Assembly (NCBI RefSeq): GCF_017874715.1
Contig: NZ_JAGGLR010000030.1
Span: 1 to 64,000 of the forward strand
Source: Streptomyces iranensis
Lineage (GTDB): Bacteria; Actinomycetota; Actinomycetes; Streptomycetales; Streptomycetaceae
DNA length: 64,000 bases
Direction of reading: 5' to 3'
Part shown: piece after piece, positions 57,444 to 64,000 of the stretch
Layout: each line of letters opens with the position of its first letter
Numbering within the stretch: the stretch's first letter is position 1
Position numbers and translations under genes: made by a program
Notes under the pieces: model-generated
Database searches by the model: none
Told to the model about the DNA's origin: nothing
The model's input: only the letters and a program-made list of their open reading frames with translations

Positions 57444-58250
57444 ATGAGCGCGTCCACCACACCAGGCCCGGACTCACGGCCGTCCGGCGGCCTCGATTTC
57501 TCCGGCCGTACCGCACTCGTCACGGGCGCCGCCGGGGGCATCGGCCGGGCCTGCACGCTGCGGCTGGCCACCGCCGGAGCGCGGGTGCGGGCCGTCGACC
57601 TGGACGCCGAGGGCCTCACCGACCTCGTCGCCGCGGCCACCGGACTGCCCGGCCCGGTCGAGGCCCATCCCATGGACCTCACCGACCTCGACGCCGCCGA
57701 GCGGGCCGCCGCGGGCACCGACATCCTGGTCAACAACGCCGGGCTCCAGCTCGTCCGGCCCATCGAGGACTTTCCGCCCGAGGTCTTCTCCCGGGTGCTC
57801 ACCGTGATGCTCGAGGCCCCCTTCCGGCTGGTGCGCGGCGCGCTGCCGCACATGTACGCCCAGGGCTGGGGCCGGATCGTGAACATCTCCTCGGTGCACG
57901 GGCTGCGCGCCTCCCCGTACAAGTCGGCCTATGTGGCCGCCAAACACGGTCTGGAGGGGCTCTCCAAGGTCGCCGCCCTGGAGGGCGCGGAGCACGGGGT
58001 GACGTCCAACTGTGTCAACCCCGGCTATGTGCGCACCCCGCTCGTCGAGCGGCAGATCGCCGACCAGGCGGAGGCCCACGGGATCTCGCAGGAGCGGGTG
58101 GTCTCCGAGGTCATGCTGGCCGACGCGGCGGTCAAGCGGCTGGTCGAGCCCGAGGAGGTCGCCGAGGCCGTCGCGTACCTCTGCGGTCCGCACACGTCCT
58201 TCATCACCGGGGCCTCGCTCAGCATGGACGGCGGATGGACCGCCCACTGA
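57444..58250 (+). CDS. 3-hydroxybutyrate dehydrogenase-like SDR
   Basis: A 268-aa short-chain dehydrogenase: TGAAGGIGRA (Rossmann motif, near 28-37), NNAG, and the catalytic Ser-Tyr-Lys (ISSVHGLRASPYKSAYVAAK). The C-terminal GGWTAH and overall shape match 3-hydroxybutyrate dehydrogenases, which use NAD+ to make acetoacetate. ATG 57444 has TAATGT 7 bp before it: leaderless. A PucR-type regulator with an upstream repeat array follows, and an MHS transporter lies beyond, fitting a small hydroxyacid pathway. Confidence 0.9.
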   Translation: MSASTTPGPDSRPSGGLDFSGRTALVTGAAGGIGRACTLRLATAGARVRAVDLDAEGLTDLVAAATGLPGPVEAHPMDLTDLDAAERAAAGTDILVNNAGLQLVRPIEDFPPEVFSRVLTVMLEAPFRLVRGALPHMYAQGWGRIVNISSVHGLRASPYKSAYVAAKHGLEGLSKVAALEGAEHGVTSNCVNPGYVRTPLVERQIADQAEAHGISQERVVSEVMLADAAVKRLVEPEEVAEAVAYLCGPHTSFITGASLSMDGGWTAH

Positions 58251-58261
58251 GCGGCCCGTCG

Positions 58262-58395
58262 GATCGGCCACCGGCCCTCGATGGCCGATTGGCTCAGCCA
58301 CTGGACCAGGAAAGCGGATTGGCCGAGCCACCGGCGGACGGTGGCCGATCGGCTGAGACATCTCCGGACGGTGGCCAATTGGCTCAGCCACCGGA
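58262..58395. repeat. 30-bp degenerate repeat array upstream of the PucR/GAF regulator
   Basis: Four copies in exact 30-bp register start at 58287, 58317, 58347 and 58377 (core GATTGGCTCAGCCACCGG and variants), with a shorter diverged copy from 58262. The core contains the partial palindrome TGGCTCAGCCA. The array occupies the gap between the SDR stop and the regulator start. Confidence 0.8.
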
Positions 58396-58471
58396 CCATC
58401 CATTGCCCGGCCGCCCCGTCGACAAGGCACCGGGCCGCCTTACGGCTGGCGCCGCCGCGCCCGGCGGGAGT

Positions 58472-60550
58472 ATGCCTGTGCCCATGCCCGACGACCGGCC
58501 GGAGAACCCCTACCTGGAACTGCTCGCACGCGGCGCGCCCGCCGAGGCGTACGAGCGCCCGGTGCTGCGCGCCCGCGCCGACAAGGCCCCGGCCGACCGG
58601 CTGGCGGCCCTGGAGGCCGCCAAGCTGCTCGCCCTGCGGGTGCGCGGTGAGCTGGAGGGGCGACGGCGCCGCGAGGCCGAGCTGTCCGCGCTCTTCGAGA
58701 CCGCCCACGACCTGGCGGGACTGCGCGACCTGGACGCGGTGCTCCAGGCCATCGTGCAGCGCGCCCGTTCCCTGCTGGGCACCGAGGTGGCCTATCTGAC
58801 GCTCAACGACCCGACGGCCGGTGACACCTATATGAGGGTCACCGACGGTTCGGTCTCGGCCCGCTTCCAGCAGCTGCGGCTCGGCATGGGGGAGGGGCTG
58901 GGCGGTCTGGTGGCCCAGACAGCCCGCCCCTACGTGACCGAGAGCTACTTCCACGATCCGCGGTTCCAGCACACCCACGCCATCGACGCGGGCGTCAGGG
59001 ACGAGGGGCTCGTCGCCATCCTCGGGGTGCCGCTGCTGCTCGGCAGCGGTGTCATCGGCGTGCTGTTCGCGGCCGACCGCCGGGCCCGGGTGTTCGAACG
59101 CGAGCAGATCGCGCTGGTCGGCTCGTTCGCCGCCCACGCGGCCGTGGCCATCGACACCGCCCATCTGCTCGCCGAGACCCGTACGGCGCTCGCCGAGCTG
59201 GAGGCCGCCAACGAGATCATCCGGGACCGCAGCCGGGTCATCGAGCGCGCATCCGACGTCCACGACCGGCTCACCGAGCTGGTGCTGCGCGGTGGCGGGG
59301 TGCACGACGTGGCCGACGCCGTGGCCGAGGTGCTGAGCGGCTCGGTGGAGTTCCTCGAGGCCGACGAGGCGCCCGCGGCGGCCGTCGACCGGTCCCGGGC
59401 CGACGGCCACGCGGTGCGCGACGGCGAGGAGGACTGGGTCGCCGCGGTCTCGGCGGGCGGCGAACTGCTCGGCGCGCTCGTGCTGCGCGGCCACTCCCGG
59501 CTCGACCCCGTGGACCAGCGCACCCTGGAGCGCGCGGCGATGGTCACCTCGCTTCTGCAGCTCGCCCGCCGCTCCGCGGGCGAGGCCGAACAGCGGGTGC
59601 GCGGCGAGCTCCTGGACGACCTCCTCGACGCCCCCGACCGCGAGCCCCGGCTGCTGCGCGAGCGCGCCGCGCGGCTCCAGGCGGACCTGGACACGCCCCA
59701 TGTGGTGCTCGCGGCGGGCATCGAGGCCCCGGGCAAGGGCACACCCACCACCGGGTCCGGCAACGCACACGGCACCACATACGGAAGCGGGCCCGGCGCC
59801 ACACACGGCGCCACACACGGAAGCGGGCCCGGAAGCACGTCCAGCACGTCCAGCACGTCCAGCACGTCCAGCACGTCCAGCGGCGCGCCCGCCGAGGACG
59901 CCGCGGGCCGTCGGCGGCTGTGGTCCGCCGCGTCCCATCTGGCGGCCACCCGGCACGGTCTGGCCGCCGCCCGCGACGGCGGCACCGTCCTGCTGCTGCC
60001 GCTCGCCGACGGCGACACCGCCGACGCCCTCGCCCGCCGCACCGCCCGGCAGCTGGGCACCGCCGTGCACGCCGCGGTCACCGTAGGCGCCTCCGCGCCC
60101 GTTCCCGCGCCCGCCGCACGGCCCGGGGAGGTCGCCGCGGGCTACGCCGAGGCGCGGCGCTGTCTGGCCGCCCTGCGGGTGCTGGGCCGGGCCGGACAGG
60201 GCGCCGCCGCCGAGGACTTCGGCTTCCTCGGTCTGCTGCTGGCCGGGACCCGCGAGGGCGCCCCGGACGGCACCGGCGTCCAGGACTTCGTGCACCGCAC
60301 CGTGGGCGCGGTCGTCGACTACGACGAGCGGCGCGGCACCGAACTGATCCGCACCCTCGACGCGTACTTCGCCGGTGGGATGAGCCCGGCCCGTACGAAG
60401 GACGCCCTCCACGTGCACGTCAACACGGTGGCACAGCGGCTGGAGCGGGTCGGGCGGCTGCTCGGCCCCGACTGGCAGTCGCCCGCCCGCTCCCTGGAGA
60501 TCCAGCTCGCCCTGCGGCTGCACCGCCTGACCTCGGCCGTGGGCTACTAG
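58472..60550 (+). CDS. GAF/PucR-type helix-turn-helix regulator
   Basis: A 692-aa regulator. A coiled coil (about 45-65) leads to a GAF domain (about 70-215; AHDLAGLRDLDAVLQAIVQR, EGLGGLVAQTARPYV), a second partial sensor region, then a CdaR/GGDEF-like linker (about 410-600) and the C-terminal PucR HTH_30 (RTLDAYFAGGMSPARTKDAL, HVHVNTVAQRLERVGRLLG). A low-complexity insert with five STS-type 9-bp units sits about residues 430-470. Start ambiguous among ATG 58472, GTG 58478 and ATG 58484. It likely controls the SDR and MHS genes. Confidence 0.9.
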   Translation: MPVPMPDDRPENPYLELLARGAPAEAYERPVLRARADKAPADRLAALEAAKLLALRVRGELEGRRRREAELSALFETAHDLAGLRDLDAVLQAIVQRARSLLGTEVAYLTLNDPTAGDTYMRVTDGSVSARFQQLRLGMGEGLGGLVAQTARPYVTESYFHDPRFQHTHAIDAGVRDEGLVAILGVPLLLGSGVIGVLFAADRRARVFEREQIALVGSFAAHAAVAIDTAHLLAETRTALAELEAANEIIRDRSRVIERASDVHDRLTELVLRGGGVHDVADAVAEVLSGSVEFLEADEAPAAAVDRSRADGHAVRDGEEDWVAAVSAGGELLGALVLRGHSRLDPVDQRTLERAAMVTSLLQLARRSAGEAEQRVRGELLDDLLDAPDREPRLLRERAARLQADLDTPHVVLAAGIEAPGKGTPTTGSGNAHGTTYGSGPGATHGATHGSGPGSTSSTSSTSSTSSTSSGAPAEDAAGRRRLWSAASHLAATRHGLAAARDGGTVLLLPLADGDTADALARRTARQLGTAVHAAVTVGASAPVPAPAARPGEVAAGYAEARRCLAALRVLGRAGQGAAAEDFGFLGLLLAGTREGAPDGTGVQDFVHRTVGAVVDYDERRGTELIRTLDAYFAGGMSPARTKDALHVHVNTVAQRLERVGRLLGPDWQSPARSLEIQLALRLHRLTSAVGY

Positions 60551-60563
60551 CCCCGGCCGTGGG

Positions 60564-61991
60564 CTACTGAGGCGAGGCCGAACGGGCCGTGCGCTTCGCC
60601 GTCTCCGTCGCCGACCCGGGGGAGGGGGCCGAGGTCGGTTCGACGGCGGCCAGATCGCGGTCCCGGGTCTCCTTGGCGACGCCCACGGCCACCAGGGTGA
60701 GCACGGCCGCCGCGATCACATAGAGGGCGATCGGCGTGGCGCTGTTGTAGTCGGCCAGCAGCGCGGTGGCGATGAGCGGGGCGGGCGCACCGGCCGCGAC
60801 GGACGAGAACTGCGCGCCGATCGACGCCCCCGAATACCGCATCCGGGTCGCGAACATCTCGGAGAAGAAGGCCGCCTGGGGCGCGTACATCGCCCCGTGG
60901 AAGACCAGCCCGACCGTCACGGCGAGTATCAGGGCCGGAAAGCCCTTGGTGTCGATGAGGAGGAAGAACGGGAAGGCCCAGGCGCCCACGCCCACCGCGC
61001 CCAGGAGATACACCGGACGGCGCCCGACCCGGTCCGACAGCGCGCCCCACGCCGGGATGACCGCGAAGTGCACGGCCGAGGCGATCAGTACGGCGTTGAG
61101 CGCGGTCTGCTTGCCGAGGCCCACATGGTCGGAGGTCGCGTAGACGAGGACGAAGGCGGTGATGACGTAGTAGCTGATGTTCTCGGCCATCCGCGCGCCC
61201 ATGGCGATCAGCACATCCCGCCAGTGGTCGCGCAGGACCGCCACCAGCGGCATCTTCTCGGCGGCGTCCTCGTCCCCGCCCGCGGCCGCCTTACGGGCCT
61301 CGGCTCGGGCCAGCGCCGCCTTGAACACCGGGGATTCATCGACAGAGAGACGAATCCACAAGCCGACCAGCACCAGCACCCCCGAGAGCAGGAACGGCAC
61401 CCGCCAGCCCCATGACTCGAAGGCGTCGTCGGAGAGCGTGGCCGTCAGCGCGGAGAGCACCCCGGTGGCCAGCAGCTGCCCCGCGGGGGCGCCGGTCTGC
61501 GGCCAGGACGCCCAGAACCCGCGCCGCCGCGCGTCCCCGTGCTCCGACACCAGCAGCACCGCCCCGCCCCATTCGCCGCCCAGCGCGAATCCCTGGAGCA
61601 GACGCAGCGCGGTGAGCAGTACGGGCGCCGCCGAGCCGACCGTGGCGTGGGTGGGCAGCAGCCCGATGGCGCAGGTCGCGCCGCCCATCATCAGCAGACT
61701 CAGGATGAGCAGCTTCTTACGGCCGAGCCGGTCGCCGTAGTGGCCGAATACCAGGGCACCGACCGGCCGGGCGGCGAAGCCGACCGCGTAGGTCAGGAAC
61801 GACAGCAGGGTGCCGACGAGCGGGTCGGAGTCCGGGAAGAAGAGCTTGTTGAAGACGAGCGCGGCGGCCGAGCCGTAGAGGAAGAAGTCGTACCACTCGA
61901 TGGTGGTGCCGATCAGGCTCGCGGCGACGATACGGCGCAGTGAGCCGGGTGGGGTCGGGGGAGCGGAGGCCGGAGATTCCGGGGTGGGCAT
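60564..61991 (-). CDS. MHS family MFS transporter
   Basis: A 475-aa, 12-helix symporter of the metabolite:H+ symporter (MHS) group: TTIEWYDFFLYGSAAALVF at helix 1, the MFS motif FGHYGDRLGRKKLL (loop 2-3), LRLLQGFALGGEWGGAVLLV, and GALSDRVGRRPVYLLG. Likely takes up an organic acid or betaine-like compound, plausibly the hydroxyacid handled by the nearby SDR. The stop region lies in a short duplicated block with the regulator stop (CGGCCGTGGGCTACT twice, 60534-60568). It is convergent with the regulator gene. Confidence 0.9.
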   Translation of the reverse strand: MPTPESPASAPPTPPGSLRRIVAASLIGTTIEWYDFFLYGSAAALVFNKLFFPDSDPLVGTLLSFLTYAVGFAARPVGALVFGHYGDRLGRKKLLILSLLMMGGATCAIGLLPTHATVGSAAPVLLTALRLLQGFALGGEWGGAVLLVSEHGDARRRGFWASWPQTGAPAGQLLATGVLSALTATLSDDAFESWGWRVPFLLSGVLVLVGLWIRLSVDESPVFKAALARAEARKAAAGGDEDAAEKMPLVAVLRDHWRDVLIAMGARMAENISYYVITAFVLVYATSDHVGLGKQTALNAVLIASAVHFAVIPAWGALSDRVGRRPVYLLGAVGVGAWAFPFFLLIDTKGFPALILAVTVGLVFHGAMYAPQAAFFSEMFATRMRYSGASIGAQFSSVAAGAPAPLIATALLADYNSATPIALYVIAAAVLTLVAVGVAKETRDRDLAAVEPTSAPSPGSATETAKRTARSASPQ

Positions 61992-62112
61992 GGGTCACCA
62001 CTTCCGAGCGGGGTGCGGGGACGGTTCTGTGTCGCCACACCGTAGAAATGCGCAGTTCGGCTCGGATATGTAGGCGGGCGACATACTTCGCCCGGCCAGT
62101 GTGGTGACACGC

Positions 62113-62211
62113 CCCGCCCAGGACGCCCCCGCCCAGGACGCCCGCCCAGGACGCCTCGCCCAGGGTGCCCCGCCCAGGGCGCCCGCTCAGGACGTCCCGC
62201 CCCGGACGCCC
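62113..62211. repeat. 14-bp degenerate repeat (CGCCCAGGACGCCC) array
   Basis: About seven copies of CGCCCAGGACGCCC with spaced substitutions run from 62113 to 62211, ending at the stop of the TetR gene. Located downstream of the TetR gene and upstream of the MHS transporter promoter. Confidence 0.78.
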
Positions 62212-62212
62212 C

Positions 62213-62893
62213 CTAGTCGGCGCGTCCCGTGCGCGGCCGCCGCACCTTGCCGAGCTGGAGCATGGCGGCGTTGAGCTGGTCCGGGGTGAGCGAGGGGGCC
62301 GGGAGCGGATGGGACCCCTCGGGGCGCAGCCCGTCGAGCAGCAGGGCCAGATAGCGGCGCCAGGCCAGCGGCGCGGCCACGGTCGAGCCGGGGACCGCGC
62401 GGCCGAGCGCGGCCAGCATGAACTGCAGGTCCTCCGCGGTGGCGTCCGGCCGGACCTTGCCCTGCTCCTGGGCGCGGCCCAGAAGGTCGTCGAGCGTCTT
62501 GTGGTTCTCCTTACGGAGCGCGTCGAGCGAGGGGACGCCCTGGATGCCGGTGGTCATCAGGTCGTTGGTGCCCCGGTCGGCGGCGAGCAGCCCGAAGATG
62601 CGCTCCAGGTAGGCTGTGAGCCCGGCCCAGGCGTCGGTCGCGGAGCGGGCCTCCTCGGCGGCCCGCAGAATGTCCCGAAGGGAATCGCCGAATACCGCCT
62701 CGATGAGTTCCGCCCGGCCGGCGAACCGCCGGTAGAGGGTGGCGCTGCCGACTCCGGCCCGACGGGCGATGTCGTCGAGCGGGGCGTCCACACCCTGATC
62801 CGTGTAGATCTCCCGGGCGGCAGCTATCAGCATCTCGCGGTTGCGCCGTGCGTCTCGGCGCAACGGTGTCTCTTTCTCCACACGGCTGCCCAT
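62213..62893 (-). CDS. TetR family transcriptional regulator
   Basis: A 226-aa regulator from ATG 62893. HTH: REMLIAAAREIYTDQGVDAP then LDDIARRAGVGSATLYRRF (about 20-58). The ligand domain is that of the AcrR/TetR type that commonly controls monooxygenases. A TTG at 62911 could extend it. It is divergent from the P450 gene; the dyad at 62902-62944 lies in the 123-bp gap between them. It probably represses the P450 gene until a substrate binds. Confidence 0.9.
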   Translation of the reverse strand: MGSRVEKETPLRRDARRNREMLIAAAREIYTDQGVDAPLDDIARRAGVGSATLYRRFAGRAELIEAVFGDSLRDILRAAEEARSATDAWAGLTAYLERIFGLLAADRGTNDLMTTGIQGVPSLDALRKENHKTLDDLLGRAQEQGKVRPDATAEDLQFMLAALGRAVPGSTVAAPLAWRRYLALLLDGLRPEGSHPLPAPSLTPDQLNAAMLQLGKVRRPRTGRAD

Positions 62894-62901
62894 GGCCCGC
62901 A

Positions 62902-62944
62902 ACCCTAACACTAACCGGGGGAATCTCTCCGGTTAGGTGTTAAG
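62902..62944. promoter_or_regulatory. TetR operator between TetR and P450 genes
   Basis: AACACTAACCGG (62907-62918) and CCGGTTAGGTGTT (62929-62941) form near-perfect arms with one bulged base; the core TAACCGG/CCGGTTA is perfect. CTAAC is repeated within the left arm (CTAACACTAAC). The site overlaps the start region of both divergent genes. Confidence 0.75.
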
Positions 62945-63016
62945 ATCATCCACAGGGCGGGGAACGATCCCCGGTTCTGGCTTCGGGGGAAGCCGCCAAC
63001 CGACTGAGGGGATCGC

Positions 63017-64000
63017 ATGCCCCAGGATCTGTCCGCGCTCGGCGCGGATTTCGTCGTCAACCCGTATCCGGTCTACGCACGTCTGCGGGAGCGGGGTCCG
63101 GTCCACCGGGTGCGCACCGACGCCTCCGGTGAGTTCTGGCTCGTCGTCGGCCATGAGGAGGCCCGCACCGCGCTGACCGACCCCCGGCTGAGCAATGACG
63201 TCCGTCACTCGGCCGCGTGGCAGGACGACGGCGGCAACGCCATCGGGCGGAACATGGTGCAGACCGACCCGCCGCACCACACCCGGCTGCGGGGACTGGT
63301 GGCCCGCGCCTTCACCCCGGCCCGGACCGAGGCCCTGCGGCCCCGCGTCCGGCAGGTCGCGGACGAACTGCTGGACGCGATGGCCCCGCTGGGCCGGGCC
63401 GATCTCGTCGAGGACTACGCGCTGCCGCTGCCCCTGGCCGTGATCTGCGAGCTGCTGGGGGTGCCGGAGACGGATCGCAAGGCGTTCCACGACTGGTATC
63501 TCGAGAGCACCGACCTGACCCGCCCGGAGGCCGCCGGTGCCGCTGCCCAGGCCCTGACGGGCTACTTCGCGGAGCTCATCGAGGCCAAGCGCCGCAGCCC
63601 CGGCGACGATCTGCTCAGCGCCCTGGTCCGCGCCATGGACGGCGACGGCGACGCGCTCTCCGACGAGGAGATGCTCGGCATGACGTTCGTGCTGCTGGTC
63701 GCGGGTTACGAGACCTCCGCCAATCTGATCTCCAGCGGCACCCTCGCCCTGCTCCGCCACCCCGAGCAGCTGGCCGCGCTGCGCGCCGACTGGTCGCTGC
63801 TGGACGGCGCGATAGAGGAGATGCTGCGCTACGACGGCCCGGTGGAGAGCGCCGCGTTCCGCTTCACCAGGGAACCGGTGGAGATCGCGGGCACGACCAT
63901 TCCGGCCGGGGAGCCGGTGGGCGTCGTCCTGGCCGCCGGGTCGCGCGACCCCCGGCGCTTCGCCGAGCCGGATCGCTTCGACATCCGGCGCGCACCGCGC
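63017..64000 (+). CDS. Cytochrome P450 (partial, runs off the right edge)
   Basis: The first 328 codons of a soluble bacterial P450 are in the window. Seen: the N-terminal LGADFVVNPYPVYARLR, the helix C/D region HHTRLRGLVARAFTP (the WxxxR-like heme-propionate Arg), the I-helix AGYETSANLI with acid-Thr pair for oxygen activation, and the K-helix EEMLRYDGPV. The heme Cys loop (FxxGxHxCxG) lies beyond the end. GAGGGG precedes ATG 63017. Regulated by the divergent TetR protein. Substrate unknown; CYP105/107-like. Confidence 0.93.
   Translation, partial: MPQDLSALGADFVVNPYPVYARLRERGPVHRVRTDASGEFWLVVGHEEARTALTDPRLSNDVRHSAAWQDDGGNAIGRNMVQTDPPHHTRLRGLVARAFTPARTEALRPRVRQVADELLDAMAPLGRADLVEDYALPLPLAVICELLGVPETDRKAFHDWYLESTDLTRPEAAGAAAQALTGYFAELIEAKRRSPGDDLLSALVRAMDGDGDALSDEEMLGMTFVLLVAGYETSANLISSGTLALLRHPEQLAALRADWSLLDGAIEEMLRYDGPVESAAFRFTREPVEIAGTTIPAGEPVGVVLAAGSRDPRRFAEPDRFDIRRAPR

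Noticed and set aside
62113..62211. CRISPR-like array
   Set aside because: Units are 14 bp, adjoining with no unique spacers; this is a simple degenerate minisatellite.

Overview
The window is about 72% GC by eye, almost gap-free, uses GTG and TTG starts freely and shows the strong third-position G/C bias of a high-GC actinomycete. Gene content points to Streptomyces: a serine/threonine kinase with an extracellular tail, a TerD protein, DUF6643, DUF6332 and DUF6986 proteins, a geranylgeranyl-reductase-like enzyme, many two-component, TetR, ROK and LuxR regulators, and a secreted GH27 alpha-galactosidase. No rRNA, tRNA, CRISPR array, prophage or intact insertion sequence was seen. It looks like ordinary chromosome carrying one probable miniature transposable element.

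Layout. 1-5.6 kb: the end of etfA and small metabolic and membrane genes. 5.8-15.4 kb: carbohydrate genes, namely a LacI regulator divergent from a ROK sugar kinase with a perfect palindromic operator between them, a Ser/Thr kinase gene with a MITE-like element directly upstream, and a secreted alpha-galactosidase divergent from a Tat lipoprotein plus two permeases (an ABC importer without its own ATPase). 15.6-24.6 kb: a P-loop/Nudix fusion, an M20 peptidase, an FAD reductase, a NarL-type two-component pair, and the DUF4442-DUF6332-DUF2797 operon. 24.6-34.2 kb: an MFS/ROK-regulator pair sharing a 17-bp divergent promoter, a secreted copper-monooxygenase-like gene with an apparent frameshift followed by a membrane protein and a carboxylesterase, then a TetR regulator facing a giant LuxR ATPase across an AT-rich operator.

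34-50 kb: small regulatory proteins, a cysteine-synthase-fold enzyme, a DeoR regulator, then two striking large proteins encoded convergently with overlapping 3' ends: a membrane protein whose alpha/beta-hydrolase domain seems split by a long transmembrane block, and a beta-helix/AAA+ ATPase fusion. Next comes a compact DosR/OsdR-like hypoxia or redox island: an Rv1733c-like protein, a GAF sensor kinase, a universal stress protein carrying an 11-unit hexapeptide repeat, an RsbW-like ATPase, a cyclic-nucleotide-binding protein and a DosR-like regulator. 50-64 kb: DUF6643, TerD, a glycosyltransferase, a glutamate-racemase paralogue, an O-antigen-ligase-like protein, Nudix, a 3-hydroxybutyrate-dehydrogenase-like SDR with a PucR/GAF regulator and an MHS-family transporter, and finally a TetR/P450 divergent pair cut by the window end.

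Two themes cut across the window. At least nine genes have a TANNNT box 6-7 bp before the start codon, with no good Shine-Dalgarno site, which is the signature of leaderless transcription. Short tandem duplications sit on gene starts or stops in several places, making tiny upstream ORFs or repeated stop regions. All functions are read from motifs and remembered family knowledge; no database search was run.
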